A DNA stretch of 64,000 bases from Nostocales cyanobacterium HT-58-2 (GCA_002163975.1 CP019636.1:931001-995000); one strand, 5' to 3'. Numbered from the stretch's first letter, positions 16,985 through 25,899 are shown. The notes: generated from the sequence alone by a model not told the origin. A program made the numbers and translations.

Positions 16985-17225
16985 TTGACTGTTGAACGCC
17001 AGTCTTGCCCTGGTCGGGAGACCCCTTCTCCTGTCACCAGACGCACTCGCGTTCGGGAACGCCAAGGGCGAACGCGAGCGCTAGTTGCTTGTGGCAGGGT
17101 TACCCTTTCAGAAGTTTCCTCTCCTATCGGAGACGCACTCGCGTTCGGGGACGCCATATGCTTCTCCTTACGGAGACGCTAGTGGCATTTTCCCTCCGTA
17201 AGAAACTGGGTACTGATATCATCTC
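16985..17225. repeat. GC-rich intergenic repeat island
   Basis: This stretch contains CAGACGCACTCGCGTTCGGG (from 17038) and a second close copy GAGACGCACTCGCGTTCGGG (from 17128), with TCTCCTTACGGAGACGCTAG near 17162. The exact reverse complement of the first word occurs in the island at about 24830-25165. Base composition is far above that of the neighbourhood. It is a dispersed palindrome-rich repeat, not a gene, lying between convergent genes. Confidence 0.75.
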
Positions 17226-17252
17226 CTGCAGCGCTGGCTCCTCTTGACTGGT

Positions 17253-19673
17253 CTACCGATACTTATGCTGCTCTAGTAGTTGTTGTGCTCTTGGCTTGTA
17301 AATTAAATAGAACAAAGCCTCAATATAGCGCAGCAAATCCTCACGGTTTTCTTTGGAGATAAAATTCCAGAAGCCATAAATCCGCGCTAAAGATAACAGC
17401 TTGGAAGTATGAATTTTCCATGTGTATGTGCTGTAAACTCTGTCAATAGCTTGCTGGGAAATTTCATACCAATAGTTAGGATTTTGTTCGCACTTCTCGA
17501 CAAAAGTCAGAATTTTTTCGGCTGTTTCTTCTAAGTTGGTTGGGTTGATGTAGAAGCCATTGACTTTATCTTGGATAATCTCTAAAGGACCACCAAATTG
17601 CGTCGCAAAAGTTGGTAATCCCGAAATCATCGATTCTAAGATTGTTAAACCAAACGCTTCAAACAAAGCAGGTTGCACAAATATTCCTTGATGGTCAGCA
17701 ATGACCCGATAAACTTCACCAGAGTCAGTTTTGGTTAGACGCACACCTAACCAGCGAATTTTCCCGGTGAGATTATACTCCTCTATAATCCGGTAAAGTT
17801 TTACAATCTCATCGCGTTCTTCGTTGTCACCTGATTCTTCTACGCGCAATTTACCTGCTACCAAAATGAGGTTACATCGGTCTTGCAATTCTTTACTCCG
17901 ACCGAAGCATTCGGCTAAACCAGTGAGGTTCTTAATGCGGTCAAGACGCGCCATTGAAAAAAGTGGTCGCTTACTTGGATCATCGAGGGTACCAAAAATT
18001 TGACTAGGATCTTCCAGAGTGAAGAGCATTTCTTCTATTCTGATGCGATCGCTCTCAACTCGGTCTTCACTACGCGTATAAGGAAAATAGGCATTCTCAT
18101 TCACGCCAGGCGGTACCACGTTAAACTTGGGACTAAAAAGTTCAATCCCATTGACTACGTGGTACAGTTCCGGCATGGTAAAGCACTTGAGAGATTCGTA
18201 CTGTCCTACACTATCTGGCGTTCCTACAATTTCTTGGTAGGTGCTGCTAATAATGAAATGGGCAGCATTCATTGCCAATAAATCGGCAGTGAATTGTAAC
18301 GAAAAATGATATTTGTCCTCCAAATCTTGCCAGTAGAGGTTACTGAACAAATATTTTGATTTTTCCAACGCATGGGCAATGTTACATTGCGTTACGCCCA
18401 AGCGGCGTGCCAACAAAAACGCGACCAAATTTCCATCTGTGTAGTTACCAACAATCAAATCTGGTCTACCGTGAAATTCTGCCAGCAGTTCTTTTTCGGC
18501 ATCAATGGCGAATGTTTCCAAATAGGGCCAAAATTCAAACCGCGAAATCCAGTTTTGGGTGATGTTGGGATTAAATTCCCGCAAAGGGACTCGCAAAATC
18601 CAAGCGTTTTCAGTATCATAGACTTTTTCTAGGCGCTGGTTACAAAGAGTACCATCGCTGTTGGGAATGAGGCGAGTCAGAATAATGACCTTCGGTTGGA
18701 CATTGAGTCCCTCCAAACCAGCCAGCATCGCATCTTCTTGCAGCTGCTTTTCCAGAGTCTTCGCCTGGTCGAGGACATAAACGACTTGACCGCCAGTGTC
18801 AGGACGCCCCAAAACACCCTCTTGCCCAAACCAACCATGAGCAGAAACCAAGACAATTCTAAAAATCATTGGAATGCGAGAGATGAAGGCTTCTAAGGTC
18901 TGAGGATCGGGTGAGTCTATCAATTCGTCCAGAATGCTCAAGGTTTCCTGGACTCGCTGTGCAGTATTACCCCAACCTGGTTCAAAGCCCATCATTTGCA
19001 GCTCAAATCGCAATTCTTCGTAGGGTTGCTCACTAGGGCGAGAACTTACAAAAGTGATGGCTTTTTTGACTTGATCAGAAAGTTGCTGTTGTGACTGAAT
19101 ACGTTGGTTGATAAGCAATTGAACGCCGTTGTACTGGTGTAGGCGCAAGAAGCTAAACAGCGTTTCTAGCCCTTGCTTGGGGTCAGCAAACAGCTTGCTG
19201 GATAGATAGCGGTTGAGAAACTGCACCCCTTTGCCAATGTTTTTTGGATCACGAATAACCGGGGTGTAGTCATAAAAGGGACCAAAATCCAACTCTAAGA
19301 GATCGCCTTCATTAGGGTTATATCGATTGACAAAGCGATCGCGCAAATCCAACAGTTCCTGCACTGTCATTGGCTCTATACTCAAGTCGGCAGTCAGTCG
19401 GTAAACTTCTTGACTGGCAATCTTTGGACGGATAATAAAACAAAGGCTTGATTCCTCTTGAATAATTTCTTGAGTGTAGTAAATGAGTTTGCCCAAATGA
19501 GAGGCAGTGTAAAATGTCTCAGGCTTTTCGTACTTAGAGCAGTATGAACTGTATAAGCTGAGTATGTCGTTCCGCAGCAAATACTTTTTTTCTTGCTGGC
19601 GTAACTCACTGATTAAGGAACGCAAATCACTTTTCTCTTCACTATCCAGAACAGCTTGAAGTAATTCAGACAT
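17253..19673 (-). CDS. susA: Sucrose synthase
   Basis: 806 residues, the normal length of sucrose synthase. The N-terminal regulatory and EPBD-type region (residues ~1-270) precedes the GT-B catalytic part, with SAHGWFGQEGVLGRPDTGGQ (sugar-binding loop) near 275-295. A GT4 glycosyltransferase domain follows, with SMARLDRIKNLTGLAECFGR and the E-x7-E motif in LFEAFGLTILESMISGLPTF. It reversibly cleaves sucrose plus UDP or ADP to fructose and nucleotide-sugar. In Anabaena, SusA works in sucrose breakdown and supplies glycogen precursors linked to nitrogen fixation. It starts at ATG 19673 and has no operon partner. Confidence 0.96.
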   Translation of the reverse strand: MSELLQAVLDSEEKSDLRSLISELRQQEKKYLLRNDILSLYSSYCSKYEKPETFYTASHLGKLIYYTQEIIQEESSLCFIIRPKIASQEVYRLTADLSIEPMTVQELLDLRDRFVNRYNPNEGDLLELDFGPFYDYTPVIRDPKNIGKGVQFLNRYLSSKLFADPKQGLETLFSFLRLHQYNGVQLLINQRIQSQQQLSDQVKKAITFVSSRPSEQPYEELRFELQMMGFEPGWGNTAQRVQETLSILDELIDSPDPQTLEAFISRIPMIFRIVLVSAHGWFGQEGVLGRPDTGGQVVYVLDQAKTLEKQLQEDAMLAGLEGLNVQPKVIILTRLIPNSDGTLCNQRLEKVYDTENAWILRVPLREFNPNITQNWISRFEFWPYLETFAIDAEKELLAEFHGRPDLIVGNYTDGNLVAFLLARRLGVTQCNIAHALEKSKYLFSNLYWQDLEDKYHFSLQFTADLLAMNAAHFIISSTYQEIVGTPDSVGQYESLKCFTMPELYHVVNGIELFSPKFNVVPPGVNENAYFPYTRSEDRVESDRIRIEEMLFTLEDPSQIFGTLDDPSKRPLFSMARLDRIKNLTGLAECFGRSKELQDRCNLILVAGKLRVEESGDNEERDEIVKLYRIIEEYNLTGKIRWLGVRLTKTDSGEVYRVIADHQGIFVQPALFEAFGLTILESMISGLPTFATQFGGPLEIIQDKVNGFYINPTNLEETAEKILTFVEKCEQNPNYWYEISQQAIDRVYSTYTWKIHTSKLLSLARIYGFWNFISKENREDLLRYIEALFYLIYKPRAQQLLEQHKYR

Positions 19674-20228
19674 GGCAACTCATGAGATATTAGTGGATTT
19701 CGGATTCAGCATTTGACTAAGCAATAGCTAACTGCTAATCGCTGATAGTAAAAACAACGACTAGTCATTAGCAATTGTTACTACTATTACAATCCTTAAG
19801 CCCCTCTACCTTTTTACGCTTATCTTATTTCTGAGGATTTTGTACTCTGACTAAAGACGTACTCTATTTTTCTTACATGAAAATAAAAATTCTAATATCA
19901 AGCTATTATGACGTCTTTATAACTGTCAATACTTGTAAATATTCTACGAAAAACTGCTTTGAGCTAAGGAATACGCGTTTACAGCTACTCTGATAGAAAA
20001 TTTGGTTCGTCTACCTTAAGAAGTATATCCTAGGTAGTAGCTATGCGTTTTTTGTCTCATGCAGTTCTACGATGAAAATAATTGAAACAAAAGTTTATTT
20101 TTAAAATTTTTAGTTGGCTATAAAGATAAACTTAATTGAATTAAAATCAAGTATTTTATTTTACTCAAAATTTTTTCTATCGAGTTGTTTATAATTTCAG
20201 CAGAAGTCATGAAAACAGGGTGGATCGT
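19674..20228. other. AT-rich intergenic region upstream of susA
   Basis: 555 bases of AT-rich sequence between susA (-) and the 38-residue membrane peptide (+). I see no gene, long palindrome or tRNA. It should hold the susA promoter. Confidence 0.4.
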
Positions 20229-20345
20229 ATGGCTGAACATCCACAACAAGCAACAGTACAAGACCACAGTATAGGCAACATTATCATTGTCTCTTTGCTT
20301 GCCTTGTGTGGGTTGACTGTCATTTTTCTGCTTGGCATCTTTTAG
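20229..20345 (+). CDS. 38-residue single-span membrane peptide
   Basis: The frame from ATG 20229 reads MAEHPQQATVQDHSIGNIII followed by VSLLALCGLTVIFLLGIF and TAG. A polar 15-residue head is followed by a perfect transmembrane helix that runs to the last residue. This resembles the small subunits of photosynthetic complexes, but it does not match the PetG, PetL, PetM, PetN or Psb small subunits I can recall. Clean codon structure and a membrane helix with a polar head argue that it is real. A structured non-coding segment with an intrinsic terminator follows directly. Confidence 0.55.
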   Translation: MAEHPQQATVQDHSIGNIIIVSLLALCGLTVIFLLGIF

Positions 20346-20630
20346 GGAAATAGTTTTGAGTCATCCGGGTACAGTAAGGCACACGGGAACGTATCCTGGA
20401 ATGGATAAACGCTTGGGGAACTGTCTTGAAGTGGGTTGTAGTCCTCAAAAACTATGACTCGGACAAGTATAAACCGTAAGACCTGTAGGGGCAACCCGAC
20501 AGAAGCAAGTTCAGCCCAAGAATGACACGGTTTTTAGTGAAACTGAGCATAGCGAAAGTTTCATCGCCGTGGAAGTGTTAACCTAGTGCCTTGTGTCTAA
20601 ATTTCTCCCCTGACTAAGTGCAGGGGATTT
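20346..20630 (+). ncRNA. Candidate structured RNA ending at an intrinsic terminator
   Basis: This non-coding stretch is more GC-rich than its surroundings and rich in purine loops. A nested hairpin at 20526-20571 (CACGG/CCGTG enclosing GAAACT/AGTTTC) is followed at 20606-20627 by TCCCCTG/CAGGGGA and TTTT, a good terminator. The tract CGACAGAAGCAAGTTCAG lies at about 20500. The whole block reads like a folded RNA, either the 3' part of the peptide mRNA or an independent or transposon-derived RNA such as a HEARO/OMEGA remnant. That last identification is a guess. Confidence 0.35.
20606..20630 (+). terminator. Intrinsic terminator
   Basis: TCCCCTG (20606-20612) pairs with CAGGGGA (20621-20627) around an eight-base loop and is followed by TTTT. 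It ends the transcript coming from the membrane-peptide side, before the tRNA-His gene on the other strand. Confidence 0.75.
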
Positions 20631-20680
20631 TGCATTGATTAGTAGTTTCAATAGTCTAGTTTTGACTTTTTTGCCTTCAG

Positions 20681-20754
20681 GGCGAACGATGGGACTCGAA
20701 CCCACGAGTGGAGGAACCACAATCCTCTGCCTTAACCACTTGGCTACGCTCGCC
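20681..20754 (-). tRNA. tRNA-His (GTG anticodon)
   Basis: The reverse strand folds as a cloverleaf. The acceptor is GCGAGCG/CGTTCGC (one mismatch-like wobble pair), with TA at positions 8-9 and an AAGTGGTTAAGG D-loop. The anticodon stem is GAGGA/TCCTC with loop TTGTGGT (anticodon GTG), and the T-arm contains GGGTTCGAGTCCC. An extra 5' G opposite a C discriminator is the hallmark of tRNA-His. CCA is not encoded. Confidence 0.96.
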
Positions 20755-20867
20755 ATTGCGATACCTATCATAACACCACTTGCTGAATAGATCCAGTGCT
20801 TTTGTTGAAGGAACGGACTCGGCTAATCTGGAGTCTAAGAACTACGGCGAAATAGCAATAGGGAAAA

Positions 20868-21248
20868 ATGAAATTTTTTACTATTATTACATGTCTGGGA
20901 GTGGTAGGAGTATCAGTTTTGGGTTTGGCTATGGCGAACACAAATCCTGGTCAAGCTAGATATGAAGAGTATGCAGTGGAAAGGCTGACTGAATATTTGA
21001 AAAGCAATGTTTGTAAAAAAAGTCCAAATTTATTAGAAAACTTAATACAAATGAACTGCGATAAATTGGTAGACGTCGCAAATCCACAGATGCGGGACAT
21101 TATCTCTATAAGTACAGAAAGACAAGATTTCGTCATTTTTAGTGTTTACCGTACAGATTTAAAACTAAATAAATGGGTACCCTCTTATAAGTTTGAGACT
21201 GTGGGAGCGTTGGATAATTTCTACACATACAGCGCCCAAAAACAATAG
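20868..21248 (+). CDS. DUF4359 family protein
   Basis: 126 residues. Residues 1-22 (MKFFTIITCLGVVGVSVLGL) form a signal peptide or membrane anchor. AMANTNPGQARYEEYAVERL follows, the characteristic 'TNPs...YxxYAxxxL' start of DUF4359 proteins. A cysteine pair (NVCKK and MNCDK) could form a disulfide outside the cytoplasm. The C-terminal part (FVIFSVYRTDLKLNKWVPSY) is beta-rich. Function unknown; it is an exported or membrane-tethered cyanobacterial protein. GGGAAAAATG gives a weak ribosome-binding site. Confidence 0.8.
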   Translation: MKFFTIITCLGVVGVSVLGLAMANTNPGQARYEEYAVERLTEYLKSNVCKKSPNLLENLIQMNCDKLVDVANPQMRDIISISTERQDFVIFSVYRTDLKLNKWVPSYKFETVGALDNFYTYSAQKQ

Positions 21249-21453
21249 CATACGCAAAAATAATAACAACTTTTGATAGAGCGACTGGCTTAGCAAGTCT
21301 TTCTCTGGATGCAGGTTCAAGCGATGTGTCACCTTTAATATTCTTTAATGGGTAGAGAAAATTTCCAGTTTTCAAAACAAGAGTTAGATTTACAAAGCCT
21401 ACTCTTAAAAAACTGGAATTAAACAGGTAAAAAATAAAAAAAGGAGCAGAGTT

Positions 21454-22143
21454 GTGTTTTTTCACAAGAAAGAAACTATTCAACCTGTAAAAATCGCTGA
21501 ACCAAATCCACGTTTTGCTCAACTGCTGCTAGAGCAGTTTGGTGGTGCAACGGGTGAACTAACAGCAGCTTTGCAATACTGGACACAGTCGTTCCACTGT
21601 GAACATCCTGGAATTCGGGATATGTTGCAAGACATTGCGATCGAAGAGTTTAGCCATTTAGAAATGGTTGGTAGACTCATTGAAAGTCATACCAAAAATA
21701 CTGACCAAACCGAAGCTTACAAAAGTACCTTATTTGCTGTACGGGGTGTGGGACCTCATTTGCTAGATAGTCAAGGTCAAGCTTGGACAGCAGCTTATGT
21801 CAATGAAGGTGGAGATGTTGTGCGCGATTTACGGGCTGATATTGCCGCTGAAGCTGGCGCACGTCAGACTTATGAAGAGTTGATTAAGTTAGCTCCAGAT
21901 CAAGAGACGAAACAGGTACTCGTTCATCTTCTGACGCGGGAAGTTTCGCATACTCAAATGTTCATGAAAGCGCTGGATTCTTTAGGCAAGTTAACTGATC
22001 CATTTTTCGGGAATATTCAACCTGACAACACAGTGGATATTTACTACAACTTGTCTAATGATGGGAAAGACGAACGTGGTCCTTGGAACTCGGAACCATC
22101 TTTCCGCTACATTGCTGATCCCCTTGCTGAAAAGTTAAGTTAA
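21454..22143 (+). CDS. Manganese catalase
   Basis: 229 residues of ferritin-like four-helix bundle. Metal ligand motifs are visible: GATGELTAALQYWTQSFHCE (~residues 24-43), IAIEEFSHLEMVGRL (~62-76) and LLTREVSHTQMFMKAL (~161-176), which supply the Glu and His ligands of the dimanganese site. It disproportionates hydrogen peroxide in the cytoplasm without haem. Length matches KatA/KatB-type cyanobacterial Mn-catalases. The GTG start is supported by AAGGAGCAG upstream. A hairpin terminator follows at 22189-22213. Which Anabaena paralogue it matches cannot be told here. Confidence 0.93.
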   Translation: MFFHKKETIQPVKIAEPNPRFAQLLLEQFGGATGELTAALQYWTQSFHCEHPGIRDMLQDIAIEEFSHLEMVGRLIESHTKNTDQTEAYKSTLFAVRGVGPHLLDSQGQAWTAAYVNEGGDVVRDLRADIAAEAGARQTYEELIKLAPDQETKQVLVHLLTREVSHTQMFMKALDSLGKLTDPFFGNIQPDNTVDIYYNLSNDGKDERGPWNSEPSFRYIADPLAEKLS

Positions 22144-22188
22144 TAAATTAACTGCAATCTTACAAAATTCTCAATTCACATTCACAAC

Positions 22189-22213
22189 AGCCAGGAATTT
22201 ACAGTTCCTGGCT
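22189..22213 (+). terminator. Terminator after Mn-catalase
   Basis: AGCCAGGAA (22189-22197) pairs exactly with TTCCTGGCT (22205-22213) around a seven-base loop. It lies 46 bases after the catalase stop. The T-tract is weak. Confidence 0.7.
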
Positions 22214-22350
22214 AATAGATGTGGGTTAATCATGAAATTAAATTGTTATCACTTTCTCCAGTAGCCTTGATGTATCTTTGTACTATATGATGACTTAATT
22301 CAACTTAGGTTATATTGAGAAAACCAAACACTTGAATCACATCCTTGCCA

Positions 22351-23109
22351 ATGGCATCTGCGTATCTGCTGGTATCCCATGGAAGTCGCGATCCGCGTCC
22401 AGAAATCGCCATACAACATATTGCAAATCTGTTATGGAATAAAATACAAAGCGATTTCCCTACTATTACAACTGCAGGTTTTGCTTCTCAATTGAAAAGC
22501 AAAACCTTACTTGGTACAGCATGCTTAGAACTGAGTCCTACTCCTCTACATGAACAAATCATAAAATTTAGCAAGGATGCATTGGATTTTGGATGCAATA
22601 ATTTAAAAATCTTACCGCTCTTTCTGCTGCCTGGAGTTCACGTGATGGAAGATATTCCAGCGGAAGTCGCACTGGCAAGTCAAGCTCTGGATCAAAAGAT
22701 TAAGATTGACCTACAACCATACTTGGGTAGTCACCCTGGTTTAGGTCACTTGCTGGCAAAGCAATTGGTTGCGACAAAAGCAGAAGCGACAATTCTTTTA
22801 TCTCATGGTAGTCGGCGCCCTAAAGCTAACACTTCAGTAGAAGCAATAGCAACGGAGATAAAAGCAGTGCTTGCTTATTTGACGATGCCTCCCAGTTTGG
22901 AAGCACGGGTGCAAGAGTTAAGAACTGCTGGGTATAGAAGTTTAGCCATAATTCCATACTTCCTATTTGCGGGTGGAATGACGGATGCTGTTAATCAAAG
23001 GCAACAAGAGTTAAAACTTCAGTTTCCTGAGATGAACTTTCAACTGGCTGAGCCTTTGGGAGCAACTACAGAATTAGTGGAATTGATTTGGGACTTGTTG
23101 AAAAAATGA
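22351..23109 (+). CDS. sirB: Sirohydrochlorin ferrochelatase / CbiX-type chelatase
   Basis: About 252 residues from ATG 22351 (MASAYLLVSHGSRDPRPE); a TTG two codons upstream also opens the frame. The chelatase motif occurs twice, as LLVSHGSRDPRPE near residue 6 and ILLSHGSRRPKAN near residue 149. This is therefore the duplicated, two-domain form rather than the short CbiX. It inserts Fe2+ (or Co2+) into sirohydrochlorin, giving siroheme for nitrite and sulfite reductases. Its TGA overlaps the ATG of the uroporphyrinogen methyltransferase gene (ATGA), showing translational coupling in one siroheme operon. Confidence 0.9.
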   Translation: MASAYLLVSHGSRDPRPEIAIQHIANLLWNKIQSDFPTITTAGFASQLKSKTLLGTACLELSPTPLHEQIIKFSKDALDFGCNNLKILPLFLLPGVHVMEDIPAEVALASQALDQKIKIDLQPYLGSHPGLGHLLAKQLVATKAEATILLSHGSRRPKANTSVEAIATEIKAVLAYLTMPPSLEARVQELRTAGYRSLAIIPYFLFAGGMTDAVNQRQQELKLQFPEMNFQLAEPLGATTELVELIWDLLKK

Positions 23110-23891
23110 ACCGCGAAGGCGCAAAGAATACAAAGGAAGAGGAAAAGAAGTGTTTGGGCAAGGTTTACTTAGTGGGTGCGGGACCGGGTGATCCGGGGTT
23201 GATGACTCTCAAAGGCAAGGGATTGTTAGAGTGTGCGGATGTGGTCATCTATGATGCGTTAATCAGTCCCGCCATTCTGGCAATGATTAATCCTGAAGCT
23301 GAGAAGATTGATGCTGGCAAGCGACGGGGGCGTCATTCAATTATGCAGGAAGAAACAACACAACTGATGATTGATAAGGCGCAGGATAATGCCATTGTTG
23401 TGCGGCTTAAGGGGGGTGACCCATTTATATTTGGTCGCGGCGGTGAGGAGATGGAAGAATTGGTCAAAGCCGGAATTCCTGTAGAAGTTGTGCCTGGTGT
23501 GACATCGGGGATTGCTGCTCCAGCTTATGCAGGTATCCCTTTAACGCATCGGTTGTATAGTTCATCGGTCACTTTTGTGACTGGACACGAGGCGGCGGGT
23601 AAGTATCGCCCTGCTGTAAATTGGAATGCGATCGCCCACGGTTCAGAAACAATAGTGATATACATGGGCATTCATAATCTACCTTACATTGTGGAAGAAT
23701 TAACAGCAGCTGGATTGAGTTCAGAAACACCCATTGCTCTGGTGCGTTGGGGTACACGACCAGACCAGGAAGAATTGATTGGTCAGCTGGGAACAATTGT
23801 AGACCAAGTTGCGTCAACTGGATTTGAAGCGCCAGCGATTGTTGTCATTGGTGCAGTGGTCAAGATGTACGCTACATTCCACAGTTTGTAA
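23106..23891 (+). CDS. cobA: Uroporphyrinogen-III C-methyltransferase
   Basis: About 261 residues from ATG 23106, which overlaps the sirB stop by four bases; a TTG at 23088 lies inside sirB and is less likely. The SUMT motifs are complete: VYLVGAGPGDPGLMTLKGKG, VVRLKGGDPFIFGRGGEEME (SAM-binding loop), VEVVPGVTSGIAAPAYAGIP and LTHRLYSSSVTFVTGH. It methylates uroporphyrinogen III at C2 and C7 to precorrin-2. This is the CobA-only form, without the CysG dehydrogenase half. Together with SirB it leads to siroheme or cobalamin precursors. A bidirectional hairpin follows. Confidence 0.95.
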   Translation: MNREGAKNTKEEEKKCLGKVYLVGAGPGDPGLMTLKGKGLLECADVVIYDALISPAILAMINPEAEKIDAGKRRGRHSIMQEETTQLMIDKAQDNAIVVRLKGGDPFIFGRGGEEMEELVKAGIPVEVVPGVTSGIAAPAYAGIPLTHRLYSSSVTFVTGHEAAGKYRPAVNWNAIAHGSETIVIYMGIHNLPYIVEELTAAGLSSETPIALVRWGTRPDQEELIGQLGTIVDQVASTGFEAPAIVVIGAVVKMYATFHSL

Positions 23892-23929
23892 TCAGTGGTT
23901 GAGACAGAGAGTATTTTAGGGCTCAAAAT

Positions 23930-23973
23930 AGTTAAGAGTTGACTATTGTATGGTTAATAGTCAACTCTCAACT
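23930..23973. terminator. Bidirectional terminator between cobA and hpt genes
   Basis: AGTTAAGAGTTGACTATT (23930-23947) pairs with AATAGTCAACTCTCAACT (23956-23973), with one G-T-type mismatch in 18 and an eight-base loop. It sits between two convergent genes. Confidence 0.75.
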
Positions 23974-23976
23974 GTT

Positions 23977-24789
23977 TCAGGTTAAATGTTGAAGTGTAAC
24001 TTGGTATAAGTTTTGGGTATTGAGGAGAATATCTGTTGGCAGGCTGTCCATCTGATTTGTAAGTATCAAGGCTTGTGACCATCGCCATGATTGCAATGCT
24101 AACTGAGCAATTTCTTCAACTTCTTGTGCGACTTTTAAGTGTTCGGCTATTGACTTGCAAAGCTGAGTAAATGCCTGTAGCTGAAGCATTTCTCCTAAAC
24201 CACCTAATTCAGTTGCCATCATCGCAACCTCATCCCGTAAAATAGATTGTGCGTCATCTAAAATCAAAGACTCTAAACGTTGCAGACAGTCTTCTACTTC
24301 AGTTTGAAAAAGTAAGGAGATAATGTCTTGTAACCCATTGTCTGGGGCTAGAATCATTATTGCCTCCTCAGAAACCAAACAGCTCAAACGCTCTTGCAAC
24401 TCTTCAAATACCGGATAACAAAAGGTTGCTAACCACTGCTCATCGATAGCATAACCTTCTGAATGTAGCTTCACTATCTGACGTAACCAATCGACTCCAG
24501 CTAGGAGTAAACTTTGCAAGTCAGTGTCAAGTTCCAAAGAGTTTTTTTGGGTTGTTAAGACTTTAAAGGAATCTTCTAAGCGATGAGCTAAAGTACTTAA
24601 AGTCCGAAATCCTACCATGCCTGCGCCGCCTTTTATAGAATGAGCAGCTCTTAATCCGGAATGAATTTTTGATAAAGCAATTTGACGATTAAATTTGACT
24701 TCCAATAATACAGCTTCTAGAGTATTAAGAGAGTCAGTTGCTTCCTCTAGAAACTGCAACTGAATTTCTAATTCCTTGTCTCGTAACAT
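23977..24789 (-). CDS. Hpt-domain protein, CheA/PixL-like N-terminal remnant
   Basis: About 270 residues from ATG 24789 (MLRDKELEIQLQFLEEATDS); a TTG at 24804 is an alternative. It contains an Hpt domain with the phosphorylatable histidine in AAHSIKGGAGMVGF (about residue 50), then a helical segment like the second region of cyanobacterial CheA proteins (VEDCLQRLESLILDDAQSIL). The HATPase, CheW-like and receiver domains of a CheA are all missing. Context (PATAN regulator and cut CheW upstream, same strand) suggests a truncated PixL/CheA rather than an original stand-alone Hpt. It could still shuttle phosphate for another kinase. Confidence 0.8.
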   Translation of the reverse strand: MLRDKELEIQLQFLEEATDSLNTLEAVLLEVKFNRQIALSKIHSGLRAAHSIKGGAGMVGFRTLSTLAHRLEDSFKVLTTQKNSLELDTDLQSLLLAGVDWLRQIVKLHSEGYAIDEQWLATFCYPVFEELQERLSCLVSEEAIMILAPDNGLQDIISLLFQTEVEDCLQRLESLILDDAQSILRDEVAMMATELGGLGEMLQLQAFTQLCKSIAEHLKVAQEVEEIAQLALQSWRWSQALILTNQMDSLPTDILLNTQNLYQVTLQHLT

Positions 24790-24829
24790 AGGTTTATTTG
24801 TCAATAATCATTAGTTATTTGTGAGCCAA

Positions 24830-25165
24830 CAAGCAATTCGGTTCAAAGCAGCGTCTGGGCTACCCAAAAGAGGAGAGCTACTGCGTTGGGGAGGACAGTA
24901 CCGTGGTGAGTGTAAGCTGCGGGAGGTGAGACTAGTGCTGCAGGCGACTGGTGTTAGCGCAGCGGTAGCGACGTCAGGAGCGTCACCCGAACGCGAGTGC
25001 GTCTGGGCAGGAGAAGGGAGAGCCGGGTTGCAGTCAGAACCAGTGCGAATGAAGGCTTTCCCGATCCAGGTAACTGGTGATGGCGGCGCCTGCGGAGCAT
25101 ATCCGTAAGGTTCACCCATTCGGCGTAGCGTCGCCGATAGGAGAAGGGTAGGGAGGTTATCTCCG
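24830..25165. repeat. GC-rich intergenic repeat island
   Basis: A GC-rich block in an AT-rich gap. It holds the exact inverted copy of the 17038 word (CCCGAACGCGAGTGCGTCTG near 24986). GGTGTTAGCGCAGCGGTAGC near 24949 recurs with two changes near 34858, and GGCGTAGCGTCGCCGATAGG lies near 25113. Open frames on both strands are by-products of the composition. It fills the place where the CheA kinase start and the MCP gene of a taxis operon would be expected. Confidence 0.7.
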
Positions 25166-25683
25166 TTGTAGAAGTGGTATTTTCCCTTTCAGTAGCCCAG
25201 ACACTACGTCAACGCCCAGCATCTGGGCTCTTGAGAAGGCATACCCAAGTGTGTGATCAGTCATCTTCTATTGCCAAAGAAAAAATGACTAATTTGTCTA
25301 GATACTAAGTAACTTTCAAGGGGTGTTAGTAAGTTACTAAAATGAGAATAATTTATAATAGCAAATCTTAGTTGTTTTGAAGAATCAAAAAATTTAAGAT
25401 AACCTTTATGTCTAATACGAGTAAGAATTCTTTATTTTGCCAGACACACCCTTTTAGGTAGGGTGATAAACTTTTTGATACCTGTAAACTCAGAGTCTCA
25501 ATGGTACTAGCTATTAACCTAGTTATACCTTTCCTAGTAGTTATACCCTTCCTAGTTATACCCTTCATTATTAGCACAACTAAGCCTAAAAGCATAGTTC
25601 TGTTACAAATAATTATCATATTCCTATTGCCAAAATTTATTGTTAAAGACCTCTATCTTAAAAATACTTAGTAAATCACTAAC
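25166..25683. other. Non-coding remnant region
   Basis: 518 AT-rich bases between the GC-rich island and the truncated CheW. It includes tandem TTATACCCTTCCTAG-type words at about 25528-25568. An 83-codon minus-strand open frame (25368-25619) consists largely of these repeats and has no protein character. No trace of MCP sequence can be recognised by eye. Confidence 0.4.
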
Positions 25684-25899
25684 TCAAACAATGTAATTGT
25701 ACCAATTCCTTACTTCCATGATACAGGTGGTTATGTTTGGCACTGATGTTACACTTTCAATCGGTACTATAAGCACTTCTTGAATATCCTTGATTGGCAT
25801 AAGACCGAAAGTTTGTTGGTCAAGCTGAAACTTTAGGTAGCTATCTTTCAAGTTATTCTGAGTTTGTGTTAGGGCAAGTGTAATGTTTGAACTATTCAT
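25684..25899 (-). pseudogene. Truncated CheW-like protein
   Basis: 71 codons from ATG 25899. NLKDSYLKFQLDQQTFGLMP, then IKDIQEVLIVPIESVTSVPN and a degraded ITTCIMEVRNWYNYIV, correspond to the first half of a PixI/CheW domain (family pattern 'KFxL...GLxPIxxIQEVLxVPxxxVxxVPNxPxCVLGVxNWRGEVLW'). The frame ends where the RGE motif should come, so the second half of the domain is gone. CheW proteins bridge receptors and CheA; this one cannot fold normally. It lies between the PATAN regulator and the Hpt fragment, in the order of a pix/hmp taxis operon. Confidence 0.75.

Noticed and set aside
25368..25619. Minus-strand frame of 83 codons
   Set aside because: Made largely from short TTATACCCTTC-type repeats, with no family resemblance or ribosome-binding site.
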